NCBI GenBank assembly: GCA_031002005.1 | Contig: CM061921.1 | Location: 130,122,036-130,186,035 of the forward strand | DNA length: 64,000 nucleotides | Reading direction: 5' to 3' | From: Vandiemenella viatica | Lineage: Eukaryota > Arthropoda > Insecta > Orthoptera > Morabidae | Part shown: positions 1 through 13,199 of the stretch, one piece after another | Layout: each line of letters opens with the position of its first letter | Position numbering within the stretch: the stretch's first letter is position 1 | Translations under genes and position numbers: made by a program | Notes under the pieces: model-generated | The model's input: the letters and a program-made list of their open reading frames with translations, nothing else | Databases searched by the model: none | Told to the model about the DNA's origin: nothing

Positions 1-1495
1 TAAGCTTGGAAGATTATAAAATTCATTGCTGATTAGTAACAACATATCACTTTACTACTGAAGAAATTAACTAGTGCTACCTTTGCAATATAATCACTTT
101 CTCTAACAACAGATTAAAAAATAACAAAACAGGTGTACTCCTCTTATTTTCATTCAGCCATGTCATATGGTATAATTTTTGGGGGAAACTCTAAAAATTT
201 TATAACACAAAAAAGAGCTTTTAGGATTTTTTGTAGAGTAAAACTATGAACGTCTTCTTCATACTTCAGACAACTCTTTAAACAGCTTAATATTATTCCA
301 ATGACTTCTTAGTATATATATTCTCTCATGTACTTCATTGTAGAATGATTTGTTTGCATCAAATTAACAGTTACACAATTTCAATACAAGAAACAGAAAT
401 AACTTTTACAGTACATAAATGTCACTGTCATTAGTACAAAGAGGAGTTAATTTTTATGGGACACATCTGTTTAGTAATTATTCTGAAATTGTAAAAAAAA
501 GTTTACTGATAAAACTGAGAGATTATCTTATTGGAAATTGCTTCTACTTCATTGATGAATTTGTACAATTGAATTAATTTTATCTGATAAGCCTTTTGTC
601 AAATTCAATTGTATTTTTTTCTTTGTTATTAAAATACTTTTTACTGTCCTGTATACATATACATTAACCATGAAACATCCCTCAGGTACTTTCTCAGTAG
701 GGATCTGTAGAACTAAGATAATTAATAAACAGATGAAATATTATTTTTGGCATGGTTATGAAAATGCACTATTAGTCAGGATTTTTTTTAGTTTTTCCCA
801 GTATAGACTCAATCTTGTGTTGAAGTAAAAGGTAACATCTCCAAACTCTCTGGTTGAACCAAGAGTATCGCACAGTTTATATTAATTCACACAAATTATT
901 AATGGCTAAAACGTCAAAATTTGGATTATATTGATCAGAGAGAATACTGATAATTGTTACAAGTTGTGCAAAATTAATATAAATTTCAGTTCCACTATCT
1001 CATCGGTTTAATGAGTATAGTATTGATTACAAGTAATATAGCTGTGTCAAGTTAATCTGTCAAAATAAACTTTACAACTTTCCTGCTTCTTGATAAATCC
1101 AGTCAAAATAATATTTTGCTTCAGCTATTTAGCAGTCTGAAGATCAATGAAGTAATTTTTGGCAGATAATGTACTTTTTGGAAGAAATAACACTTAATTA
1201 TCTATGTATTGTATTATCGTTTGGAATACTATTTTCAGTTGCATGAAACAATATTTTATTAAATAAACTCTTAAGTTAAGAATGGTATAGAAAGTGTACG
1301 GAATTTTATAATGTAACCTCACATATTCTGAAGATAATGAAATAAAGTTTTTATTGAAAATATTGTACTATACTTCCTGTTTAACTTCTTATCTTTTAGA
1401 TTTTTTCTTGTGATACCTGTTTAATTGTTAACCATATTTCAGATTTTAAACATTGTTTAAAGTCAAAGAAGTAATGTATTTTCAATGTATATCAG
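1..1495 (+). other. Intron upstream of the first visible transporter exon
   Basis: AT-rich sequence running into the AG acceptor at 1494-1495. I see no coding exon, RNA gene or recognisable transposon in it. The preceding exon of the transporter lies left of the window, because the exon at 1496 begins in the middle of the protein. Confidence 0.6.
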
Positions 1496-1735
1496 GTACG
1501 CCGAAGCTCTCAAGGTGTTGATTCGTCTCCGAGGAGACAATTTGGCAGCAGCTGAGGAGTTGGAAGCTATTAAGGCTTCATGTCTGGAGGAAGCAGAATA
1601 CCGTCCCAGGAAAGGTGCAGCAAAGAGTGGTTCTACATTTGTAAAAATCATCAGAACAAGCCATACAAGACAGGCTTTAATATTAGGATGTGCACTTCAA
1701 GCCTTCCAGCAGTTGTCTGGTATTAACACGGTGAT
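1496..1735 (+). CDS. Internal exon, SLC2A13-like proton myo-inositol/sugar transporter
   Basis: Internal exon of a 12-TM major facilitator sugar transporter, a plasma-membrane carrier of myo-inositol or hexoses. The translated segment runs [15 protein letters not shown], then an acidic cytoplasmic stretch, then [20 protein letters not shown]. This matches the large central loop and the start of TM7 in the family; the QQLSGIN motif is its diagnostic substrate-site signature. The acceptor AG is at 1494-1495. The donor GTGAGT begins at 1736, leaving the phase AT|G so that Met completes in the exon at 25700. The in-frame ATG at 1485 lies before the acceptor and is not a start. The match to SLC2A13 rather than other glucose transporters rests on the join to MYYSGSIIQM in the next exon. 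The exact ligand is inference. Confidence 0.9.
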
Positions 1736-2864
1736 GTGAGTATCTTGGATTGCTTGGCAATTGTTCAAGAAGTCTGATATCTATAGCTACAAAATTTCAA
1801 AACATAATATTTGTTATAAATAGCTGGTAGTAGGCAGATTTAAAAAAAAAAAAAAAAATTATTGTAGGACCATTGAAATGCTAGTAGTTGCTGTTACATT
1901 ATTCAACTGGCTTTATTTTAGAATTTCTTTTTTAAAAAATAAAAAAAAAATCAACAAGAAAACAAACAAGGCATCACTATAACATTATCAATGGATTAAC
2001 CATTTTGAACTGCAGCAAAGTTCACATCCAGATATTTCTGAATACTAATCCCGATGGCACCCTCATTGTTGAAACTGACATGTGCCTTAAGGAATGGTGG
2101 GAGTCCAATTTAGACTATCAGCAGTGATAGAAGAAGAATCCAATACAACTCCAGGGCCTAACTTCTTGCATTCACTTTGGCAGTTGAGGAGGAATAAAAC
2201 AATTATAGCTGAATACAGATATGCATGATAGTGATATGAGTTAAGGTTTTGAAATTACCTTGTATTTACCAATGGTTTAGACCAGAAATGTGTAGTTTCT
2301 ACATGTAGGGAGTTTGTATAAATTGTCATAAATGTGACGTGGTTCAATAGAGAAAATATGTGAACTGAGAGGATCATGCTATATGTGTGTGGCCTGACAC
2401 TGATTCACATCAGTTTAAAGAAAAGTAGTAGTTAATTTTCCACTTTATTCTTCTCTGAATTCCAGGCACTTCTTCCAGTGAAGTTTCAGCACTTTCATGC
2501 TAACACATTTGTCAAATAGACACAGCACCTTTTTTATAACTTGAATCTTCCTTTCCTTCTCTGGTGATTGTTTGCTTCGAAACATTAACTAATATGTTGC
2601 TGCAATTGTTTTTACTATTTTTATCAAATCTAGAAATAGTATACTCTGAGTTGCAAAATACTGACATCATTTTCATTGCAGAAGGAAAAGACATGAACAT
2701 CTTTGGACTTGGATGTCTTTGGACTTGGACTTCTTTGGATTTGGACAGAGAGAGATATTAGCAGATTACAGGTGGCAGAGCTGAGACTCTCTCTGCAGCC
2801 ATTTAAGGAGGTGTGGCACCCATGCTGTCTCAGTATGACAGCCAGATGACCAGTGCAGATGTCT

Positions 2865-2990
2865 CCACACCTGATGAAGAGACGGAACTAGTCATTGAAA
2901 TATTGTGTTTACAAAACACAATACGGCGGTGCACCCGTGAAGACTTAATTGCAAGCATATGCCAGGAAAGTCTCCGTTCTTATGGCAGAG
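2865..2990 (+). repeat. Degenerate relative of the foldback/Penelope-terminus family
   Basis: Contains, in order, CTGATGA (2871-2877), GAAA (2897-2900), ACAATACGGCGG, ACCCGTGAAGACTT and CCAGGAAAGTCTCCG. This is the same order of motifs as the right arm of the foldback insertion at 23395-23739 (CTGAAGA, hairpin, GAAA, then ACAATATACGGCGG and ACCCGCGAAGACTT). The two are clearly related but diverged. No target duplication was found. Confidence 0.5.
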
Positions 2991-3039
2991 GTGTGGTTCC
3001 TCAGAGCGATAGAGAATATCACATGAAAAGATAAAATCA

Positions 3040-3365
3040 GAAATGAAAACAATAGGAAGAAATTAAAAGTTGAAGTATTAGAAGAGATAGTAACAAAGAA
3101 AAGACTGCAGTGGTTGGGTTATATCATGAGGATGAATGAGGGAGGAATGCCAAAGATAGCACTCGTGAACATTGTGAAGGGAAGGAGACCAATTGGAAGA
3201 TTACAGACAAGATAGATGGACCAAGTGAAGAAAGATTTAGAGGTGAAGGGAAATGTTTCAAGACAAGTTGGGAGGAAAAATCTTGGTGTGACTGTCAGAT
3301 ATGGAAGAGGATGCGCTGGATGACCCACAAAAATGATAACGTCTAAGGATGATGATGACGAGTGT
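3040..3365 (+). mobile_element. RTE-type LINE, 3' end (5'-truncated, broken)
   Basis: A conceptual translation with stops reads KRLQWLGYIMRMNEG, then GRRPIGRLQTR and MDQVKKDLE. This is the typical C-terminal end of RTE-group reverse transcriptase proteins (LQWLGHVxRM...GRRPxGRP...W). It ends in a short GATGATGATGA microsatellite, as RTE tails often do. Only the last 100 or so codons remain. Confidence 0.6.
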
Positions 3366-3574
3366 TTTATCTCAGGCATCCTTCCTACACAAACACAAAT
3401 TAGGGTTATAACCAGCTGCTACAGACTTGTTGCTTATATATACTGACAGTGGTGTGTGGACATGTCCCCAATTAGGGAACTCTGCATTTGAGGCTGTGAA
3501 TTTAGATTTAAGAATCAATTGTAATAAATCACAATTAAATTTAGTTAACTGTAGCACACACAACCAGTCACTGG

Positions 3575-4130
3575 AGTTACTGGTGTAGGTTTTATAACGA
3601 AGAAGAAAGTAGGGAAATGGGTGAATGATTATGAACAGTTTAGTGGCAGGATTAGTTTGATTAGGGCAGAAACTAAGCCTGCTCCAAACACGTTAGTACA
3701 AGTGTATATGCCAACATCACCGGAAGATGATGAACCAATAGAGAAAATAAATTATGAAATTGATGAATTAATCTAATATGTGAAAGTGGAGGAAAAGCTG
3801 ATAACTACGGGTGATTAGAATGCAATAGTGGGAGAAGAAAAAGAGGGGAATACTGTAGGAAGATTTGGTCTAGGAGAAAGAAATGTGCAAGGAAGCATGT
3901 TATTAGAATTTTGTGAAAAATATAAACTCATCATGAAGAATACACTATTCAAGGATCGTGCATGAAGGATACACACCTGTAAACATCCAGTAGATACAGG
4001 TAGTTACCAGATAGATTAAATAATGGTCAAACAAAGACACAGCAGTCAAGTTATAGACTATAAAGCACATCCAGGAGCAGACATAGACTCTGACCACAAT
4101 CTGATAGGTATAAACTAAATGCTGAAATTC
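3575..4130 (+). mobile_element. RTE-type LINE endonuclease-domain remnant
   Basis: Reading through stops gives GVGFITKKKVGKWVNDYEQF, then QVYMPTSPEDDEPIEKI, GNTVGRFGLGERNVQGSMLL and GADIDSDHNLIGI. This is the apurinic-type endonuclease domain of RTE LINEs, including the closing SDH catalytic motif. The catalytic GDWNA segment is mutated to GD*NA by an in-frame stop, so the copy is dead. It lies downstream of an RTE 3' end in the same orientation, so the two pieces are either separate insertions or a rearrangement. Confidence 0.65.
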
Positions 4131-4747
4131 AAGAGGATAAAGAAGCAATACAAGAAGAACAGATAGAATGTGAGCAAATTGAAACTATCTAACACGAGAG
4201 AAAAATACAGAAAAATTAGACATGGGTGTAACGGACTAATCAAGTGGTTTAACTCCTCTTCTGTGGGCGTAATTTGGAATTGACAGAGTGTGTCTGGAAA
4301 CCCAGGTACTAACCTTATTGGAGTTTCTACTGCTGACCTCTGGCGACCTCGGCTCCACTGTCCAGCTTCAACTGTAAGGCTATTTACTAATATCGATCTG
4401 ACACTACTGTGGATTAAGGCCACAGACCTGTGTGGTTGTTAGTATGGCTTCACCATCTTAGGCTTACTATGACAAACAGCAGGATCTCTTATATTCTACC
4501 AGTGAGGACATAGCCTAACTGCTGTACAATACTGTTTATTGCCCATCCTTGACTGAATACATATCATCCGTTTTGACGCCGTCTGCGAGGCTACCCCCAT
4601 AGGCTTCTATTGGATTTACATCTTCTGAAGTACTAGTAAATGATGGAACAATTACTTACATATATTGAGAATGGCTATCAGATGATTCCACCAAGTGTTG
4701 CTGCATTTTCGACGCTAACGCGAGACCAGGCTGTTTGGGGTGGGGGG

Positions 4748-4750
<3 letters not shown>
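4131..4750. other. Unclassified sequence, no gene seen
   Basis: Moderately GC-balanced DNA between the RTE fragment and the AG microsatellite. I recognise no protein domain, tRNA-like promoter or terminal repeat in it. It may be the untranslated part of an unidentified repeat. Confidence 0.3.

Positions 4751-4782
<32 letters not shown>
4751..4782. repeat. (AG)n microsatellite
   Basis: Sixteen uninterrupted AG dinucleotides preceded by a run of nine Gs. Confidence 0.95.
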
Positions 4783-4783
<1 letters not shown>

Positions 4784-7700
4784 CTATTTTCTATCTGCTA
4801 ACTGGCATAGTGACGTGCCTACTATCAATCTGTCACTGAGAAGACCGAACGCATGTCCTGCACTCCTTATATTGCCCGTATCGAAAATTCTAGACTTCTT
4901 TTGGTAATTGACCAGCCAGTGTCCCTGGCTGTGGTATGCGCTGATCATTTTCGTCAGCAAAACGTGACTCATTACTAGTGAGCGGACGGTATGTGACTCT
5001 GGCTTACTGTCTCGACTCACTTAACACTCATTTAATTCTAAATCACACAGCTAAATCTTTTGCCCCAAAACTTGGTCCATTATATTTTCCCTTTTTTCTA
5101 CGAAGTCGAGCTTCCATGCGAGACATTATCTAAACTGTTGATATTATCAACATGTTGCTTAACCTATTGGTTTTTAATGTTGAATTTCTACTGTTCTATT
5201 GATTTTTCATGTGACTGTTCATTGGTATATGGACTTTTCATTGTTCCATCATTTCCTTGCAACATTGATAATAGGCAAAGAGTTGACATTTTACTAATGT
5301 TTCAAGGTTATGGGAGTACCCTCGCAGCTGCTTACAATGCGATAAAGTTGTTGTTTTTTTTTCAACATAGCACCACCGCGAAAGTAATTAACAATTCATT
5401 CTTTTGGAACATTTCTGAGAATTTGATAAGAAATTGTACATCATTAACATGGTTGACTAACAGTAAATGAATCATATCGTATATTCAAGTGTAGAGAACA
5501 TCTGATTTGCTAAACAATTGTTCAAAAGTTTTAATTTATTTTTATTTTTTTGGGATATAATATTGCAAGAAAATTTGCAAATATAATGGTAAATTGAATT
5601 ACAGTAATAAAAAGATGATAGTACAAGTGATACGAGATAGATTAAATTTCAGGTACTAACTCTTGAATTATCTAATCCGATGTTGACCGTTCAGCTATAG
5701 TTCATTTGCTAAAAGCCTCTTTGTGGTCTACTTGGAATTTGTCTTACACATGACACTTAATACGTTAATTGATATTCCATGGATTTTACAAATGCTTTGT
5801 AATAATTCAACACACAGATGATTTTAGTTCACGCGAATTATAAGGTTCATAAAATACGACATCATACACTGAAATTTTTTTATAAATTTGAAAATAACGT
5901 AGTCTTTGGTACTTAACTCCAAGTGTGTTGCTGGTAGCGCCGTCGATGAGCTGAGTTGTGAGTTTCTGCATCAACAGTTGGCTCATATGACTTCTGACCA
6001 TCCTCTGCTTGCTAGAACAATACACTTTGGGCCAGTACTAGTTCCAAACAATCATTTATAAACGTGAATTTTGGAGTGTTTCACAGTTTGGCATGAGACA
6101 TTTTTACAAAGAATTTTAGTTCACTCTGTTTTAAAATCAGCTTTTTTATTTTTATTTTTTTCATAATCTAACGATATACAAATGCAAAAGAAACAATTCT
6201 GATGGTTAATTCTGAAAAACTGATGAAATTACCTTCATTGAGCTATGAAACAATGCGTATGTCAGTTATTGTTTGTTTACTAGGAGTCTGATATGCGGTC
6301 CCCGCTCTCCAGCTTCAATCCAGCCAAAACCCATTAGACAGTTATCTGTTGCTAACTTTCTGGATATGCTTATATTGCAGTCAAGGTTTACCTTCTGTAA
6401 TTACTAACTCTATCTAATCGTTACTATTATTCATCCTTCGCAAGGTTTGGCGAGGCTTCTGAACTTTACATCATACTTACAAATATCTGTTCCTGCAACG
6501 GAGATGTCATCAAAATGTTAATGCCACCTGATGCACCCCATTCAGTTACCAGTTCTCTGGTTTTGTTTGTACTTCAAGACAAGCTTGTGATTTACATAGT
6601 TTGTTCTATCGCTTCCAACAATCATCTTCCTAAGCTTAAATCCTATACCTACGTTTACAAAAATTCTTTCCTTTTCCATCCTCCAAGCTTCTTAACCCAC
6701 TGAAACAACAGAGAAACTCATTAACAATGTAACTAATCTCTCCCTAAATATGGAATTATTTAGAATTTAAAGCCTTATCACTCCTGCTATACGAAATCTA
6801 TATATTCTAACTTTGATATTTTAGACTATTACCACCCTTCATTCACCTAAAGCCACAACATGAAGTTAATTTAAAAAATAATTAAAAAAATCCACTTTTT
6901 TTTGGATCTGTTTGGTCTCTAGCTAGCTAGTCATTCCAACATAGAGGTCTTCTTTCGTCCCCTTATTAACATTACATTCTTACATTAAATTTTCACTTCG
7001 CTATGGCTTCTGTTTTCTTCTGACTGCGCTGGCTTATTATCACCAGGTCATGAGCTGAGTGCACTGAGCTTTACATTTTGCACTTGTTTACATTCCACGC
7101 TGGAGTACTATATGCTTACGTGCGGTTTCTTCCACCACTCTTGCATTTACTACAGACTTGTTTTGCCGACTGATACTATTCTTTATAGTTCTTCGTACTC
7201 ATCCAACTTTAACGAATACGAATTATCCCAACCGATTTAGTTACAGTCTTGCTAATTTACTTTAATATCTCGATCCCTAATTAATTAAGATAGCTGATGC
7301 AAGAAGAGAAAAATGATATTAAACTTGAATAATTTTTTTTCCCCTGGAAGAAAAATATGCCTTAATACTGTACCACACTTTTTCTAGTAATTTCAGCTAT
7401 GATACTATGTCATTTAAAGAAATTGTCTGTTGTACACTGTCCTACCTCTCAATTCTATCCACGGGTTTATTTTACTTTCCCTAGGGCAACCTACTATAGG
7501 ACCCGTCACTTCATAGGAACAGCCGTATTTCCAGTGTTGACTGACCTATTACCGATCATCACCTCTCACCTACAGTGTACTAAGACTGTCTTCAAGTGAC
7601 ATCGTACACTTCATATTTCAAACCTAAGGTTGATATCCATTCTCCTTTAGAATAAATAGAATTTAATCATCAAAATTCAATTTAAAAGTAGTGTGGTGAA

Positions 7701-9370
7701 GACGGAAATGCGTATATTCGTTCAATATGAAAGGTATAAAAGATACATGTTAAACATTTCTAAAAAGATGCAAAATGTTTTACAGTTATTTCTTCCAGAA
7801 TTACCAAACCTTGTATCCTCTAGAGATCGTGTAACTGATAGCATGTTGTACGTTACCATCTTACTTCCGACGTATTTCGTTTAGTTCTTATGAATTCACT
7901 AATCGATGGCTTATGTTTACTATCGTGCTTGATCAGTTATGTATTCTTTACCATGATTAAATTAATTCAGATGAATGAAATTCAATTGTCCAAAGAATTC
8001 ATTAACTGTTAGTTCTTTCAAGCTTTAGCAAACTACTGTCACTCATCTCGGTACAATATTCAAATTCAAAAATATCAAAACGTTAATGTTCCTAACTTCC
8101 AATGCAAGTCTCATAGAATTTCTAAGTGCTGTAACAGATTACTTTCAAATTCATAAAAAGATTCTACTGACTCGACAATTCAACTCATTAGTATTTTAAC
8201 TCAAACAATTCAACTGGTTAATACTCAAGATTTAAATCAAACAATTCCTTGCAAATTCTACATTAAAGGGTCTCAAGATTACAATGTTTACATCATGGAC
8301 TAACTGAATTCTAAAACAAAATGATCTTTAAAAAATTTTAAAATCTGATTGCAATATCTCTCTGAAATTGACTACTAAATTCCAAGGAATCCTAATAATG
8401 GTTCCTTAAATAATCTCCATCTTTCTCAGATATAAAACCTATCAGCATAAGCGGTCATTTCAATTCAACTCAATAATTCTCAAAGTTTACAAAACAATTA
8501 CAAAATCTTGTGCATGTGCATAAACATGTGTAAAAAAACAAACATATGTCTCTGTACATGTGTATACAAATGAAATCAAAATATTGTGTAAAATAAAATC
8601 TTGTATGAAATCCAAATACGTGAAAAATCAAAATACACAAAATTCCAAAATATCAAAATCCACTGTCTAAAAATCAATCATCCAAATAAAAACATGTGCC
8701 CTTAAACTTGTAAATTAAAATAAATCAAATCAAACAAAATACAAATAAATATGTTGACTAACAATTCTACAACATTTGTGATATTATTAACACTGTTTAA
8801 TTCAATCACTGTTCCACAAATTCAATCAGCTCAAATGAATTAAAAATGTTTTGTTTACACACACTTGACTTAAATGTTCAGATTCCAAAAGTTCATTCAA
8901 AATCAATTTCTGCATAATTTACAAACAATACAACAAATGAATTCAATTCGTTCCATTCCACAGTTACATTCGGTAGAGACATTCTGATGTCTTCCGAAAA
9001 TTCCTGATACGAACCAGTGCTGTCCTATTGGGTTGAACAGGGCAGGTAACATTCTGCCTGTTTGTTGAACGAATCTCGACCTGACCACTTGGGTCAAGCT
9101 GGAATGGCTCTGGGCAATTCCTCATTCTCTCATAACACCAATGATAAAGCTGCAAACAGTTAAGTACACAGCAGTATTCTATTCTTTGGCAATCTTAAAT
9201 CTATAATTAATTCATGGAACATCCTTGAATCAATTTAAAAAATTCTTTTCAATTACATTTCAAGTCACAGTAAATTTCTTACAATTTATAATAAAATTTA
9301 ATATTTATTTATTTGAATTGAGTGTATGTCAGATATTAGCTCAGATTTTTTTCACTAAATTATTTTGATT

Positions 9371-9525
9371 TATTGATTACTTATCAGTATTTATCAATTT
9401 CCGATCAATAAATCTATTGGGTGATCAATAGATTATTCAATTATTATTTCCTATCAATTATTGGCGATTGATCACCTATAAATAATCTATGAATCAATCA
9501 GTTATCATCAATCATGGTTACTTCA
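9371..9525. other. Dense cluster of ATCAAT/ATTGAT hexamers
   Basis: About nine ATCAAT or reverse-complement hexamers occur in 155 bp, with an imperfect inverted repeat (GGTGATCAAT near 9420, ATTGATCACC near 9468). ATCAAT is the core of Onecut/HNF6-type sites. Regulatory function is purely inferential. Confidence 0.3.
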
Positions 9526-11251
9526 ATCAATCTTGAATGCAATTCAAAGCTATGTTACTCATCAATGTGAAACATTCCATTACAAAATTATACTACAATC
9601 AAAATCAGTAAGCATTTACAGACATTTAATTTAACACATGCATAATTAAATAATAGATGAATTCAATACACATACATAATCTTACACTCTAACATAATTC
9701 TTAGTTTGCAAAAGAATTCTGAATTTATTCTTTTCAATAAATCACTTACTTCCAAAACTATTTCAAACTGAAGTGAATCAACTAATTACATCACAAAATT
9801 AAAAGATTATTGAAAGTAATTTGATGCTATTATTCAAAATTCAAATTTAATGAACTTTCACCTCATTATAAATTCTTTGGAAAATTTCTATATGCATTCT
9901 AGAAATTGTCACATCCTTGCTATATTTACATAACCCTTCAGATTGTTTATTACTCTCACAGCATCACTTGCTTCGCAAACTGACATTACAAAATTCTTCT
10001 AATTACTTATTTTTCTCAATCATTACAAGCTTCTTCAAGTTAGAATCAACTAGTTTCTTTCTGAAAGCTTTGATAAATTCTATTGTATTTTCCCCAATAA
10101 ACTGGTTGATTACAACTGCTATTTTCATCGGCAACTCCAAGTTTCACACAAATTTCATTCAAATGACTTTCTCAATTACTCTTACTTGACTTCATACTCT
10201 CATTACATCACCTACTATAAAACATCTGATTGCCATGCTTACACCTGTTCATGCAATTTTAATTCCAACTCTAGCCATTGCTAATTTTAGTGAAATCGTA
10301 CCCACTATTACTTATCAGTTTACCCAATTTAACACTCTGGTTAACCCTGAGATTGTTTATCTATACTCTTAGGAACCTATGTAAGACCATCTCAAAGGTG
10401 GGTTGTGAACGTTTCCAATCATTCACGCCGACATCCTGCCGTTAAGACTTACCCAACTCCATCCTTTCCTAAATGGAACACTGTGAGCAGTGACTCAGCT
10501 TACCCACTCCACGGTTATAGAATAATGTATATAAATCTTGGCTTACGCTAACAATTCTCTGGCTTCAATTCAATCTATTATTCTTCAACTGTTCAACTCC
10601 CACATAAATTCAACAAACAATACTCCATTCTCCTCCTTAAACTGCTAATAAACTTTTTCTGAATTTTCTGCAAACCTCTTAACTGTTTTAATCACATTCA
10701 TAAAGTTTATCCAATCCTCCATATTTGCACCATGTTAGCCATACAAAATCCATAGTTTCACTTCTCAGATATACTTGCCATACTCTCATGCATTCATCTA
10801 ATCCTAGTTAATATTCTGACAAAACTTATTCCAAAATGATTTTGTTTACTTAAAACTGTCCTATTATCAAAATCAATGAATTCATTCTACTGAAATGCTG
10901 TTAATTACTTTTAAATGTCATTTAACTGTTTGATCTACTTGTATTGTCCTAAATCACATGCTACCATTTATATTATGTTCCTACTACTTACATCTTTCGC
11001 ACTGCAATTATTTGTTTAAAATATTCCATGGTCTCCTCTTAACCTACAGACTTCAATTCACAATTCATATTCTTAACTACCGCAGTTAACACATTCTTCT
11101 ATTTCTCAACCTACAAGACTTCAATTCGTAATTCATACTTTCAACTACCACAGTTAACATGGTCTTCTATTTCTCAACCTACCCTGGTATTAATATATTC
11201 CTTCAACTTTCAACTTTGCTGTTATTAAACAGGTCTATTTTCACTCATTGA

Positions 11252-11252
<1 letters not shown>

Positions 11253-11303
<51 letters not shown>
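11253..11303. repeat. (TG)n microsatellite with a CG-containing interruption
   Basis: About 25 TG/CG dinucleotides in a row, interrupted once by CGCGCG. Confidence 0.95.
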
Positions 11304-13199
11304 ATGTGGGTCCCAACATAAATGATTCCCATTATTCTGTTCCTAACAATTCTCTTTACACCTGATTTATTCCAAGATTGTTTACTATACTAAATTTCCT
11401 CAAAATGTTTTCACTCCTTACGACTGTCTCCAGTATTCTGATTGTTCCTTAGGGCATTTTAATATTACTCTAATTTTTCACAAAATGTTTCAATATTACA
11501 CTTGTTACTAACTTGTTGCATCTCACTGGGGCATAATTTGACTTTGTATACTAACTCACACTGAATGCTGTTATTAATCAATTCTAATTATGCAAGTTAT
11601 CATCCAAAATAATTATTTGTAATTTAAATCAATATCGTGTTGTCAACTGACTATAAAATCACATGTAAATTTGTAATACAAGGAAGGATCAAACTACAGC
11701 TCAATTGAATTTGCATATCTTACAACCACATACTAAATCAGCTCACTAATTCAATTCTTTTGTCTGTTTATGAAATTTAACATTTAATCTCGTTGACTGG
11801 GTTTACCGTCTTGGTTGTGGTACCTTTCAACCAAAATGATAACTGAATTCAACTCTACTGCACAAATTTAACTTGTTGACTTATGACTTATTGTTTGTTA
11901 TTTAAATTCGTTGTTACGGTATTATGAAACTACTTTTGGATACTTAAGTGTTTTTACCCTTTCTGACTATCAGCTGATTGCTATGGATTCACTCTGGGAC
12001 TTTTATCAACATCTCCTGAACTCATCTGAATATCTTTAATAAAATGCTCTTACTAATGCAAAATAATTTCCTATTATGCATCTTAACTGGACCTTGTATC
12101 ATTTGACTGACTTTATAAACTCTGTTAAAGCTGACTAGATGCTTGTGGACACCCCTTTCTGTATAAATCAAATGCTGAATAAAGTGTTAACTTAATCTAA
12201 TGGAATTTTTCCTCTTCACAAATTCAAATTATTACTTAATGGAATTGGAGACTTCTGAACAATGGACATGGTTACCTTCTGCTAAAACTGTTTCATTCAA
12301 CTTTGTTTACAATCAAGACCGAATTCTAACTCGTCTTAAATCATCTTCACAGTTAATTAAACTATGCAAATTTCTCATCACTCAAAGATCTTATTACTGA
12401 CTTTTGGGCATAATTCAAAGGATAGATAGCATTCATTAACTTGCTGGTAACCTGAATTTTACTTTTACCTAACTTTTAAACACGTGACATGCTGTTTTCA
12501 TTTACTCAAAGAGACTAGTTAACTTGTTCTAACATTTTCTGAATTACCTGTTACCATTCTTTCTTAACTAGTGAAAGTCTAAGTCTTTAGCATATGAACT
12601 ATACTTTGATTTCAGCTGGCAATTTTTTGACAACACACATTCTGCTATTCTGAACACACATAGCTGACTTTCATTAATACAGACTGCATTCACTCATAAC
12701 AATATAACTTTCTTACCTTAGTTCTAATTTATCTAAATCCTTTCATCATTACAATTGCTTGTATCATAGTTATAGATTTGGCATTGTATTCAACAGGTTG
12801 TTTTAACTTACAACACACACATTGGTTTTAAAACATTCACATCTTCCATTTAGACAACATTATTCCATTCAAAATAACTTTTTAAATACACATAGGAAGG
12901 ATTCACTTTTTCTATAACTGAAATGCACTCAATTGTATACACGTTACAATTAATTTGAAGACAGATGAGCTACGTAAACAAAGCAGTTTATGAATCTGCA
13001 CATAAACACATGGGCGGTGGCCGATAGTAGCGCTCATGGTAGCACTAAGCGAACTACATAAGCATCGTAATACGTAACGCCTCATGCACTTTAACCAAAT
13101 CCTTTCTTATGACTTATAATTCACATAAATAAAATTTCTAACTTCCTACAGTACATCTTTCAATTTCATATTATGATAGGGTCAGTCATGTAGGGTTCC

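Larger units (their letters stand above)
4783..13195. other. Long AT-rich, ORF-poor block inside the giant intron
   Basis: Over 8 kb with a strikingly uniform composition: AT-rich, full of AATTCAA and TTCAATTC-like words on the plus strand, and without any ORF that resembles a protein. The same texture resumes after LINE A at 16173 and runs to about 18.6 kb, which suggests LINE A landed inside one older unit. The unit could be a very large non-autonomous element or simply old intron. I could not find convincing matching termini. Confidence 0.35.

Noticed and set aside
4970..5015. Partial inverted match to 18175-18215 that might be the ends of the AT-rich block.
   Set aside because: Only short interrupted matches (TCCG.TCGCTAGTG-like). 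No duplication and too weak to define an element.
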